Below the pieces are notes generated by a model. That model made no database searches. It was not told where the DNA came from and was given only the letters and a program-made list of their open reading frames with translations. The translations under genes were made by a program, and so were the position numbers. From assembly GCA_033239525.1 (NCBI GenBank), contig BSYO01000003.1, positions 22,833,716 through 22,897,715 on the forward strand: 64,000 nucleotides of DNA, given 5' to 3'. This document shows positions 10,901 through 22,950 of this stretch, one piece after another. This DNA is from Nepenthes gracilis. Lineage: Eukaryota > Streptophyta > Magnoliopsida > Caryophyllales > Nepenthaceae. Each line of letters begins with the position of its first letter. The stretch's first letter is position 1.

Positions 10901-12790
10901 ACAAACCACATTATATTTCAATAAAAAAGTACCACCAAATCCACCAAACAACTTTCAAGGAACAATGCAGCTATCCTTCTGGGTTTTACAGAAGCAGTAC
11001 ATTTTTAAATGATATCTCAGAAGCTCTCTATAACCTTGTATATGTACTAATGAAAATCGATATGACTTGATAGGTAGCATGGGTGCTGATCGTTTAATTT
11101 AAATCCCACCAACCAAAAAAAAAAAAAACAAACAAACAAAGTCTGCGTCATGAAACTACTGACCTTAGCCTTCTTAAGCTCATAAACTTCTCCCAAGGCA
11201 ACTTCACTGAGAAGCATCAAACCAACAGGATTTTTCCTATCTGTGCAACAATATTGTGCGCTCTTACTGACCATATCGGCAAAGTAAACCCCCTTGCCAA
11301 ACTATAAAAAATAACATATTGATCAATAGTTGATATAGTGGTAATGCAACACTGAGAGAGTACTGTCATTGGTCCTCCTGATGGAAGATTCCCACATCCA
11401 CCTAACAACTAGGATTAGATGTTCGTTGGATGAATGGTTAAAATTATATCAGGTGATTTTAACAGTTATTCAACCTTCTCAATTCATTTACCCAATTTCT
11501 AATTCTAACTATTAGATGGATATGAGAGCCTCCATATTAGGAGTACCTTAACAGCTTCCCTAAGGGAGCAGAGAGATGTGGAGGAAGAACCATATAGCCA
11601 GTGGCCGGAGCTTCTGGAGGAGCTATTCGCAGTCCTTGGCTAAGAATACCCACAAAATTTGTCAACCGAGAACCTGAAAAATAAGACAGAAATTTTCAAC
11701 TTCATGATAGATGTGCACTTTCTCCCATGAAATTATTTCAATACAACTGAAAACAGCAAAGTAATAAAAACCTTCTAATGACCTCAATGAGAAACATGCT
11801 GATTGTTTTTCAATGAATTTATTTATCTGCAACTTACCATGCCAAAGAAGCATTCTATTCCCAAGCTTCTCACGGTAAGGCGAAAACTTATCGTATTCTC
11901 CTTCCCTTTCAAGCAAGAAAACATCTTCCAACTCCAGAGCCCATTCCTGATATATATTTTTTTTGGAAATAAATAACCAAATGCATTAGAACATATAAAT
12001 AAAGAAAGAAATAGACAGTTGAGTTTTTACACTTCAAAATCAACCCACAGTATGTGTAGGGGCATGAGTCGTCAGCAGATACTTCTCAATCAATCGATAA
12101 TCTTCACTGTCATGAGGCAAAGGAGCAATTTCACAACAGAGCTTCTTATATTTTGCATCAAGGGAATCTTCGCTATCAACATCAAAGCCCACCAGCCGGG
12201 AAGCTATTTCAATGTCTTGGAGAGCTTCTAGCATTTTTACCTATAATAAGGTTGAAAAGACATAATAAATCTAAATGACAACAAAGTGCATTAAGCTCCC
12301 ACTATGCACAAGCTCTATAAGGGTCGGACCACTTTGGGTCTATATGTGGTTTTACTTAGCATTTCATGCAAAAGATTTCCATGATTTGAACCCATGATTG
12401 TCAGATCACAGGATGACAACTCTGCCGTTATACTAAAATTCTCATTCAAAAAATCATGGTAAGCTCCTATCCACGAATGCATGAAACATACAATACCCTA
12501 GTCACCCACATGAATTTAATGATACAAGCTTCCACATAATAAGTGCACTTCTTCCCAAATGATCTGGAAAACTGAGCTCAGTTGTTTTGAACTAGAATGG
12601 AAAGAATTCCAATGTTTAGCAGTTATTGGAAAGGATATTTGCTTAACTTAAAACAGAAAATGAATGTAGCCTATACAGGGCTATCAAAGGAGCCACAATA
12701 CTCATAGCTCAACTTGAAAATGCTCAAATAAAGTTTGTTCAAGCACATTCAGGAAATTCAATGAGACGAAAAAGTGCATATTTCTTTAAC

Positions 12791-12822
<32 letters not shown>

Positions 12823-15800
12823 GTGGAGAGATTTCATACCTTTGATTTGAAATCATCTTCATCCCTAATTACATGCGGATGAATTGAAGGTATCACCGTG
12901 AAGAAGCGATTACTGGCATCAACAATTAGGCTTTCCTTCATAGAAGGATCAAAAGCATCGTTGCTCAACAAATTTTGTATCTGAGTCAATGCCTCAAAAC
13001 CTAGAATAGATAGAAGGTAGCTTTCAGACATACCATGGAAAAGCTACTACTACATCTCACTTCACAAATAAACTATGATAATAATTATACTATTGGACCA
13101 GTACAATGGCTTGCTTTACAAATCAAATATTATAATAACTATAATATTGGATCAGCATTTATAACAGATGGTTCCAATGACCTTAATATGATATATTAAT
13201 ACCTTTCTGGATGTTACTTGTGCTAAGTTTCCCAAGTGGCATCTCAGACAAATTAATTTCGAACTCCATCATGGCAGCTCTGCAATGTTTAAAGATATTC
13301 TTAGACACTACGAAAAGGAAGAAAGAAAATAAAAAACAACATAAGGAACTTTTGTTTAAGGGAGTTTGCCAAACAAGAATTGATTGTATCGATGAGTCAA
13401 AAAAGGGTTTTATGTATCTAAATTATCCAATCAAATCCAAATTTTCATTTCCATTGTTGCATTAATTGAGAGAACACACTGGACTTGACTGGATAATTGA
13501 AAAAGGACAACCTGTTGCATGAAACTCCCGCAATGATAAGGTTTGGGAAGGATTATATGAACACAGCCTTCCCTCTGCATCGTTTAGATGCTTTCTCCGT
13601 GGTTTGAACATGTAATTTTCATTGCACAATTGAGCATTCTGATCATTACATTAAGGCTCACCTTCAACTAGAATTGATATTTAAGATACTAAAAATCCTT
13701 AATCAACTCTATGATACAGAAAACAATTTATTCAGCAAACCCAAAACAAAAATCTTTAAGTGCAAATAGTCCATATAAAATAATTATAACAACAATATTC
13801 TGACTTGTATGTTTCAACATTGAACAGCATCATCATCAACTCTGCTAATGCAGGGGCTAGTTGGCTATTCTCATCATTTTCATTCTTCTTTGGGACCCGC
13901 TTGTTCACCCCGTAATCCTACAAAATTTAGCCGTCCAAAACAATGAGAAATGAGTCCAAACTAACATTAATGTAGAAAAAGATGCTAAAGGGAATAGAAT
14001 CAGCAGTACAATATCCAATGGGAAGAATCTGCCAGGTCGCTTCTGGAAGTTCTGTTTGTGTACCCATGCCTCCCATGGATTCCCAGTTTTTTCAAGAAAT
14101 AGTCGTTTGAATTCCTCAATTGCTTCAGATTTTGACATCTCCTCGATTTTGCTGTTTCCAATCTTGTCATTGCCAACACGGCCCCATTTACGGAACACAT
14201 AACAGTCTGACCCATTATCCTCTTCAATTACTTGAAGGATATAGTAGCTTTACAAGACAAAAAGTTCAGAGTTACTACTGATCCAATAAAGCATAGGACT
14301 CACCATTTCCTAAGGCAATATAGCGATGAAAGCAATTCAAGAAAGGAACGCAGCAACAAAAAGGTCAAAATACCATAAAATCCAGACTCAAACAATCAGA
14401 AGACTCAAATGAAGAAGAAACAAGCAAAGAAAAATAAATGGATTGACAGCCTATGGGTTGTCTATTCGTATTGATGTTGCATCTATAATCATGGTTGTTT
14501 GTATTGTTGAATTCCTGAGAGTCCCAATACTGGCTAGAATAAATGTAATTGCTTGAACACTCAGAGAATAATAGCTCACAAAATCAAAATTCAGAAAGCA
14601 ACAAAAAGCAGTAGATGAACTTTTTTCCCATAAAAAGGCAGGCAGTTCTTGCAGGAGTTCAATATCAAGATCGATAGATAGACTAGGAAGTGTAAAGACA
14701 ACACTGCTACAGCATTCTTTTCAACAGAACTGTTCGTCGAAAAAGCAAAAATTATTTAAGGAAATGAGCAGGCTCTAAGCCTATATAAGATCTTTCAATT
14801 ATGAACCACCTATAGCCACTCCTAAGCAAGGGTCTAGCGCATAGCACACAACTGAAAATATCAATCAAGCAAGCTACTGATAGGCCTGGACTCCACAGAG
14901 GAAATGTTTTGGTAATGATGCAACCTAGGTTAAAGATACTCAAGCAACAGTTGGTGAGGTGGCAATCACACTATTCTAACCTGTTAACACCAGTTGAGAG
15001 GTCAGACATATTTAAAGTAGTATTGTAGATGCTTGTCCCATCCTCAAGAATGTGACCCGTGTCCTGCATGCCAGAAGACTCATGCACAGCACTTTGTCCT
15101 TTCACTTTGATCGTGACCATGCTGGAAGATTCACCAATTGCCTCAATTTTGTAAAGATCAAATAGAAGCTTTTTCTGTCTCTTGATACAATCGACTAGAT
15201 AATCTTCTCTAACAATAGGTATTTTCATCCTCCTATGAAGGAAAAAAATCTCAGTTCTAATGAAATAAATTGGGAAAGAACATACACAACAGTAACTTGA
15301 GGTCAATATTACCTAGCCTTCCTCATTTCAGCATCTTGATTACCCAGCTCTCCACCCACAACCAAGCAGTTTGTATCTGTATCGTAGCGAATGATATTAA
15401 TTTTAATCTCTAAAGCACTAAATAGCAAGTCTAGGTTATTATAAAGGTATTAACTAAATTGAATTCTAAATAAAAACCACCGAAATAGCCTCTCTGCAAT
15501 GCAGGGACAAGGCCGCTTACATTTAAGCTGACTCAGACACCACAATGTGGAGCATTGTATACTAGACAGTCTTTTTTTTAAATCCAATGGATCGATACCT
15601 TTCTTGATCTTGGCATGCACCTGGCCACCTGCTCCTTCGATTTTGCTTTTGAATTCCTTCTGCATAATCATCAGTATTCAATGTTTACAGTGAACATTTT
15701 TGGACATAACAAATTGGTACCATACTAATACATATCCATATTTACGATATGAAGACCCTAGTTGTAATGATGGCAAATTACAAAGCATTTATCTAAAAGG

Positions 15801-18800
15801 AGGAAAAGCCATACCACAGTGTCTTTTGGTATTCCAACAATAGCAACTCTAAGATCTCCCAACATTTCATCTGTGGCAGGCTGAGACCGTCGATTATCAG
15901 TTTGACTTCCAGAAGGGACATTGGATGGTGCAGGAGGTAGCACCCGAACAGGTTTGTTTGCTTTTTGTGACTTGAACCACTATTAAATAGTCAATTCAAA
16001 CCACAGTCAAAATTGAAAAAAAATTCAATAAAGTACACTAGATTGAACATGCCAATGCATCAGACACCAAACGGAAATGAACATACTAACATCCTTTTTT
16101 CACCTAACAGTTTTTATTTATTTTTCAGGATGATAAGAGAGAAATATATCATTTTAAATTCGACAGCAATAGGTGTCACCATGTACAAAAAACTAAACCA
16201 CTCCCACAAGATTCCAACTAATGAATCGTACAACAAAAGAAAAACTGAAAATAAGACCAGTTACAAGGAAAAAGAAAACAAAAAAGCAACCCTTCCTATA
16301 ATTTATATTCCACTCAAGCTTTTTAGGTACTTGAACAAAAGACTGTCTGTCGAACAATTAGCATTACATGAAATCTAATAACCTTGCAAAGATACTGATT
16401 GTCATCTCCTTCTGGGATTTTCCACTTCCCTTTAACACGGTCAGGCTGCGCAGTAGAGTAAGAACACTTGCTCCATTCCGAGAGATAGCCATGACAACGA
16501 TACATTCCTCCCAAATAATGAAGATGGCCAGAACAAATTGGGCACCTTTTAAGTGCTCCGAACATCATTCCATCAGCACTTGAATAAGAAACAAAGAAAC
16601 CACATGTCAAAGCCCAAATAATGGTGAGTAAATGGCCATTGATAATGTAATCACATGAGAATAATTAGTTCAAAATACACTATTTGAACTATTCTGATTA
16701 GTATCAGTAAACAAATGATCCTCATAATCAGATATGTGATCCTTACAGAAAAGGGCATGAACAATCAGAACCAGAATAAAATCACGCAAAACCATGATGA
16801 TTAATGTATTGAGACAATGAAAAACCATCTTTATCATGGTATTATGTTAATCTTTTCCAATCAACAGATCTCACCAGCGGTCCCTCAGGTTAAGCTCAGA
16901 TCCAGATGAATCTTGGCCATTGGATTCGAGCATCTCTCGCAACTCTGCAATGGAAACATGCTTCTTTAGATCATCTTTCAATGCCCATAATTCTTTGGTT
17001 TGAGCCTCCAGTTTACTCTCCGAATCAGCTGGTTTGGTGTTCTCAACTCTCATGCCATTCGTATTCCTTTCAGATTCATTCTTTCTCATCAAGATATTGC
17101 CTTCAGTCTTGGCAGCTTTCACGTTTTGATCATCACAAACAGCTTTCTTACGTTTAGCAGCACCTTTGGATATTGAAATTTTCAGTGGGTCATCCTCCTC
17201 CCCGCCATTCAATTGCAGACCTGAAGATGGTGGTAATTTAAGAAGAATATGATGACTTCAGAATAATAGGGTCCCAACCATGGAATGAAATTTAGGCAAT
17301 ATATATCAATAACAGTCCCTGTGAAACTGCGACAAAATCATAATACGTCACTATATCTGTGATATATCATCCAATGTTTCCCGACTATTACTTTTTCTTG
17401 TTTTGCCAAAAAAAAAACATGCATCTAATACCGATACTTATTACCTAATACAGCTGATACCGATACAGACGTGATTGATAACAATATTTTCATCCATGGT
17501 TATAAAAGTAGTACAACAAATTCAATGTAGTAATCGATAAAACTTAGTACCTCTTTCCACAGAGGAAGGAACTTTTCCTTGGGCAAGAGAGCTGACGCCT
17601 GCCTGATCTGAAGCTGAAAGGCTACCCCACCCTGACAGATTCACCACCTGGGTCGATGGAAACAACTCCATGAAACAGTTGGCATGGTGCCATGCCAAGC
17701 CTTTAGCTCCTTGACCGTCAGGCTTGGTGGATATACGGACCTGTCAACAAAATGATCTGACAACCTTCAGCTCTTATCATCATAGGCTCAAATTAGGTCT
17801 TCTGCATTCAAACAATATTCACATAATACCATCACCAACATAAACAATTTTCGTCTTTTCAACTCACTTACATGGACTATTTTCTTATCAATTAGACTTG
17901 ATTCAATTGCCTTATATTTCTTTCCCAAAATTTAAAGGTTAGACTTATTCCTCCATACCCATAATAGTACTATACAATTTCATCGCTTGAGCATTCATTT
18001 GTCTATTGTGCCATGTTCAAAATGCTAGGCAATTTTCCATGTTTAAGAAATTCATTTCTTAGTACCTCTCTTCTCATTTCTGCTTGTTTAAAGTAACATC
18101 TATTACATCATTCTTTTAGAACTCAATGAGGGACACAACTGAGATAGAAATTGATAGGCCCCGCTCTCTAGCCTACTCTGCCTCATCAAGCTTAAAGCAG
18201 ATACTGTACACATGCTGAGATAGACAATCATTATGAAAACTAGTGGACATTCCAACTGCATCAAAACTTTCCAAACCCCATAAAAAATTTTGGCCTAACC
18301 AAAAACTTTTCAACAAAAAGAAATAAAAAAATCATACTTATGCTTAGAAAACCAATTAAAAATCACATCTCCTCCCAGTAATTGCCTTGACTACAGATGA
18401 AAAAAAAGAAAAATGTTTTTAGTTGACTTGGCTGCCAACCAAGTTGAAGAACAAGTTGAATAATATGCCTTTATGATATTTATTCCAACTTCTACTCTAA
18501 GAGTTATTCACTTCTGGCAATCCACTATCAAAGATTCATTACATCCAAAACCTGCTTTGCAATCTATTAAATAAGACAACGTCAAAAGAAATCAAGAAAA
18601 CATCAAATATAAGTTAAAGCCAAGATAATTTCCTATGCTAGAACCTTTTATTGTCATAATTTACTCTGCAAGCATAATGTACCAAAGCATCTATGAAGGC
18701 AGGGATGAAGCAGGAAACTTGGCCAGATATTGTAACCTCTAGAAAGAGTACTTTCATACATTGTCCTCCGAAGAATGAGTGAGAGGATGTGTAATTTATA

Positions 18801-20848
18801 CTACTAAAGCTGAAGAAAAAGCAGTCACTCCACCATGTATAACTTATAACAACCACCTTCAGTACAACTTAGTCCCTTCAACTGCAATGTGAATAACCAT
18901 TTTCTGAAAGAACTGGTTAACTGCAGATTTCTAAACCAACTAGCTGTAGATATCAATTACGAAATGAATAGACAACCTCTCCTTTCATTATCTTTTGGTT
19001 GCAATGTTTGCAGGTAACACGAGAAGTTTGCGAAAGTTCAACACCATATCCCATGGCAGTTTTATTGAGTGGTGCAGGCGGTCCAACAGCCTCTATATAC
19101 TTTCTTATCTTCTGTTGATCTTCCCATCGGATTGATTCAATACCTTCCACATCATCAATGCTAAATAAGCCATAAATTTCATGTCAGTCACAGGTAAGCA
19201 AAACTCATCCCATATAAAGTGGGAAAAAGAATGATTTGTTTTCATACTATATATATTCATAATATTTAAATATAGAAGCACATACGATTTAATCTGGTTT
19301 GCTTTCTTCATGATGCAGTCAGCATGGTTCCACATCTAATTGGAGGAAAACAACATTAGAATCTCTCTACACTAAGACAAGAAGCAAAAAAAATTCGTAA
19401 GTAAGAATTCTGAAAATTGAATAATCAGCATGGCCCAGCAAATCATATTGTAAAGCAACATCTCTACAACCATTAACTCATATCCTAACAATAATCAGTG
19501 CCAACCAACCCCACCTTTACACATAATCCTTTGCTGATAATGAACATAATTTCTGAATCATCCAAAATTATGTGGTCAGACAAAAAATGGACACAAAAGC
19601 ATACATGGAGGATAAGCAAAGAGATGGCAGCATAAAGAACTTGGGCCTACAATCAATTGTTGGACTGCAATATTATGCTCGCAATTTTGCCATCTAAAAT
19701 AGCTAATCGTATGAAGCAGAATCATGATTCTAGCACCACTAAATAAAGCAAGCTATATTATTGAAACATATCTATGCATTAAAGTAAACAAGTATGATAA
19801 CAATCTTTTTTCGCCTAATATGAAAAGGCAATGTCTCCATTATTCTCATGAAATAAAAACATAATTACCTCTAAGTTATTTGAATACATGGGAAAAACTA
19901 GACCTTTTAAGGCCATACTCTTACCACACCTCAGAAAAAACAATAATAGAGAAATAAAGTCCGCGGACTCCTATATTTTTCGGTTAGGCGATCCCATAAG
20001 AGAGGTGTGTAACCTCATGAAACTAAACATGTGAATACAATACGAGATGCAGTTGGCAGCTCAAAAACCCGAACTTCTAAATTTACGTAAAAATTAAGCG
20101 AAGTATTTATTTATTTGCACCACAAACCAATAATTCAAACAAAAGGGCCACAGACCAAAGGACAAACAACTCAAGAAGATGAAAGCGATAATCCAGTTTT
20201 TTTAGGAAAAAAAATTAAAGCTATTTGGGTTATAAGAAAAGCAAAGGTTGACAAGAGCCATTGAAAACTCGAAACAAATTTGGACACCAGGTAAGAGAAA
20301 CGAAGAATCTGAGAGCAACCCAACAATGTCATATTAGAAAACACAAAAAATCGTGACATGCAAAAGATGGCAAATTTAACAACTAAATTGCCGATCAAAA
20401 AACACATGAATCTCATTAGCCAAGCACTACAAACAAGGTCCAAAAGCATAACATGGATTCCTTATTAAAGCAAAAGCATTGCGCTAACTCTTAATTAGTC
20501 AATGACCCACATTAACATTCACGAAAAGTGACATAAGAACTGGTTGAAAGTGAACCAACATTGGTTAAATAGGCCAAAAATATACCATCTTTATAAAATA
20601 TAGCAGCAAATCATATGCCCACAAAATTATATGCATACAACAACAGTCTCATGTTATTTCACCCGTCGTACAGCTTGATCTAGCCTACGAAAAAAAATGC
20701 TTACCGGCATGAAGCCGTCGAATTGCGTGGACTGGACCATTTTTCCAAGCCTAAGCTTCTCTTTGTCAATGGCGATTTTACACGTCCTACACGATGACCT
20801 CGACGATTTGGCATATTCCACTTTCCATGGCTTCTCAGGGTTCGCCAT
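7978..20848 (-). CDS. PARP1: Poly(ADP-ribose) polymerase 1, 997 residues, 20 exons
   Basis: Nuclear enzyme that senses DNA breaks and transfers ADP-ribose from NAD+ to proteins. Exons (all GT-AG, in phase): 20848-20705, 19335-19286, 19160-18977, 17740-17551, 17220-16875, 16578-16383, 15979-15815, 15659-15599, 15376-15313, 15232-14981, 14247-14010, 13917-13805, 13279-13203, 13000-12840, 12240-12049, 11946-11838, 11673-11591, 11301-11164, 10319-10137, 8025-7978. Zinc finger 1 uses C20, C23, H52, C55. Zinc finger 2 uses C115, C118, H145, C148. The third zinc module has C317, C320, C333, C343. A BRCT-like region lies about 410-500, and WGR is at 572-574. The regulatory helices and catalytic domain follow. 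The catalytic triad is H847 (LLWHG), Y881 (GKGVYFAD) and E974 (MYNEYIVYD). Start chosen because [20 protein letters not shown] matches the family N-terminus. Intron 19 (about 2.1 kb) precedes a last exon of 15 codons plus stop. Length fits plant PARP1 (about 980 residues). The frame is intact, so the gene looks functional. Confidence 0.95.
8026..10136 (-). other. PARP1 intron 19 (2.1 kb)
   Basis: Donor GTAAGT at 10136-10131, acceptor AG at 8027-8026. It holds a MITE at its 5' end (9974-10127), some diffuse ATATTGGCC/GATATT-type repeat sequence near 9000-9175, and otherwise AT-rich DNA. Short ORFs inside have no coding signature. Confidence 0.8.
9974..10127. mobile_element. MITE with imperfect terminal inverted repeats (Stowaway/Tourist-like)
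   Basis: The left end reads CACCATCCATTCCATAATAA. The right end, reverse complemented, reads CACTATCCCTCAATTCC then ATAATAA. The 'ATTCCATAATAA' inverted pair about 120 bases apart resembles common plant MITE termini (CTCCCTCCGTTCCATAATAA-type). About 150 bp, non-coding. The right end is within about 10 bases of the donor of PARP1 intron 19. The exact target duplication is unclear (TA at 9974-9975 on the left only). Confidence 0.55.
10455..10545. repeat. Fragment of a dispersed GATATCGG/ATACCGATA-type repeat
   Basis: Contains AAATATCGGTCAATATG and CCCGATACTAAAATTTC, echoing longer copies at 17335-17505 and 42300-42705. Low complexity makes borders uncertain. Confidence 0.3.
12795..12822. repeat. 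(GA)n microsatellite in PARP1 intron 14
   Basis: About 14 uninterrupted AG units, starting 27 bases left of position 12849 and close to the donor of intron 14 (exon 14 ends at 12840). Confidence 0.9.
17335..17505. repeat. Dispersed ATACCGATAC-type repeat in PARP1 intron 4
   Basis: Contains CATGCATCTAATACCGATAC, GCTGATACCGATACAGACG and AATATTTTCATCCATGG. The same word order (GCATCTAATACC, GATACC, ATATTTTCATTCATG) occurs in DOHH intron 5 at 42300-42705. No coding capacity or termini recognised. Confidence 0.5.
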
Positions 20849-21199
20849 CTCTCCCTTTCACTCTGTCTCCCTGTCTCCCTCTCTCTCAGTAAGTAGAAAT
20901 AGCACAACTTCTGTCCGAAAATAACTGTTCTCCGGTTTGGGGCTCTTCCCCCTTGAGTTCACTCACCCATGAACGTTGGAGGGCTTCTGGGAATATCCAC
21001 TTTGTTTTTCTCCGCATACGTTTTGCTTATTTGTTTTTAAAACATCAGTCCTTACACGGATTTTATAATATTTTTTATGATTAATTTTTTTCCCGCACAA
21101 AGAATTTATTTTATTAATTTTTTTAATTATTTTCAAATTTAAATTAAACATACATATAAGAAAATAAATTATAAATAAACAAAATATCTAATAAAAATT
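20849..21199 (-). promoter_or_regulatory. PARP1 5' UTR and promoter region
   Basis: Immediately upstream of the ATG the minus strand is GA-rich (GAGAGAGGGAGACAGGGAGAC, about 20849-20890), typical of plant 5' UTRs. No clear TATA box is seen. Element B starts only about 350 bases upstream of the start codon, so the native promoter is short or displaced. Confidence 0.5.
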
Positions 21200-21204
21200 G
21201 TGGG
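21200..21204. other. Left target-site duplication of element B (GTGGG)
   Basis: GTGGG directly before the LTR start TGATGCG. An identical 5-mer follows the other LTR at 32088-32092. Confidence 0.85.
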
Positions 21205-22576
21205 TGATGCGTACTTAAATCCGACTTCAAACATATTCGAATTTGCTTGATCGTTTGGATCCGGCTCCGTTCACCGAGTCTGGACCCTACACACCGCTAC
21301 AACAAATAAAATGTCAGGTGTCAGTGGGATGTTATCTCATCGAAAACACTCCAACGCTCAAGTCAGCAACAAGCTTTCGAACTACAAGAAGGTAAATTGA
21401 AATATAAATTGATATAGAAAGCGAGATTGAGGTTGGTGGGAGTGTTGGCCTTTAGATGTAAGAGACGTTCCCGTGACTTGTCAAGAATATGCGTACCTAG
21501 ATCCGACTTGAAGAGATTCGGATTCGCTTGATCGTTTGGATCCGGCTCCATTCATCGAGTCTGGACCCTACACACCACTACAACAAATAAGAGGTCAGGT
21601 GTCGAGGATGTTATCCCACCGAAAACACTCCGATACTCAAATCAGCAACAAGCCTTCGAATTACAAGAAGGTAAATTGAAATGTAAATTGAGATAGAGAA
21701 CGAGATTGAGGTTGGAGGGAGTGTTGGCCTTTAGATGTAAGAGACGTTCCCGTGACTTGTCGAGAGTATGGTTTTCCAACTCAATATTCGCAGGGAACAA
21801 GTAGGAAGCTATGTCTTGAAAGCGTGGAAGCTTAAAAGGACGGATCTCGGGGAGTGGGCGAAATCCCTGCAATCTGAAGGCTTGGAGTGGGATTATTAAA
21901 GTAAGCGATTGCTTGCTTAGGGATGAGCGTTAGTATGCTCAAGGATTTATCCATAGTAGTATTGTGTTGTCTTTTGTTTGGTTCTGTGTTCGTGTCCCTC
22001 CAAAGTGGAGACTCTATGGGGTTATATAGACAATGGGGAAGGCGACCTTCCTTGGCCAAGAAGGCGTGATCACTGCCTCGTGTTAGGTGGCCTTCCTTAA
22101 ACAGGAAGGCTTGACTGGTGCAATCTGTTAGGATTGTTTTCTTTCTAAGCGGGTAACGGGTTTCTAGATTATTTGCCTTCCTTCTGTACTTTTGTTACCG
22201 TTAGGGTCCATTATAGGCAGAAAGAGATAATCTAGCGCCTTCCTCATGGGAAGGATGTTAAATCTATTGATGCCTTCTTTAGAGAAGATTGGCTTCAAGG
22301 AAGACGTGAAATCAGAAAAAAGGACCGTTGCTTATCGTGTACGGAAATGTCTGCCAAATTCGGTCTTGCCCATATTAGGTTTTCATCTTTTCACGGCCTG
22401 CTACTACAGTACTTCCAGTCAATAGAAATGTTGACCGTCTTGAGGGAGCGCGTTAGCCGCCTAGTTGGCGCTCCATACGGTCAATGTTAGTGTTAACTGT
22501 GTAACGCGCGTTTGGGCTTTTTTAGACTTTTGGCCATTTTTCTTATTGGACCTGCCTGCTATGGGCCTACCCGTCA
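21205..22576 (-). repeat. 3' LTR of element B with an internal tandem duplication
   Basis: Plus-strand borders are TGATGCGTAC and CCGTCA, giving TG...CA on the minus strand. It aligns along its length with 30994-32087, but the first about 281 bases occur twice (21205-21486 and about 21487-21767). Without the extra copy it is about 1091 bp, equal to the other LTR (1094 bp). The LTR TATA box (minus, TATATAA) is at 22022-22028. Confidence 0.9.
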
Positions 22577-22592
22577 CTAGCCCCCCATGCCG
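22577..22592 (-). other. Polypurine tract of element B
   Basis: Minus strand reads GGCATGGGGGGCTAG, ending at the 3' LTR border. It is the same motif as in element A and close to that in element C. Confidence 0.8.
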
Positions 22593-22950
22593 GTGGTCTT
22601 GATTTTGGCCTCCGACATGTTCATGATAGGATGCGCTTGTCTTTTGCTGACGGTGATGAAGTCATTGCCTATCTGAAGAGGAACCTTGAGTACTTTCAAA
22701 ATGTTGACCAGATTTGTTTACCGTTTTTGAAAAATTTTCGGGCAACTTGGAGAAGGAAGCGTTGGCCATTAACCGCCCTATCAGAAAAGTGTGCCATGTG
22801 TCTTCATGTGGTATGCTCAGGATCCCGGTATTTAATGAGTCAGAGAATCCGATTCGATAGCCCCCTTTTAGGGAAACAACACGCGGCGATAATGATGGTG
22901 CATGCTTTCGAGGCGATTTTTGTGTTTATACGGGCCTTTAAATCGCCTGT

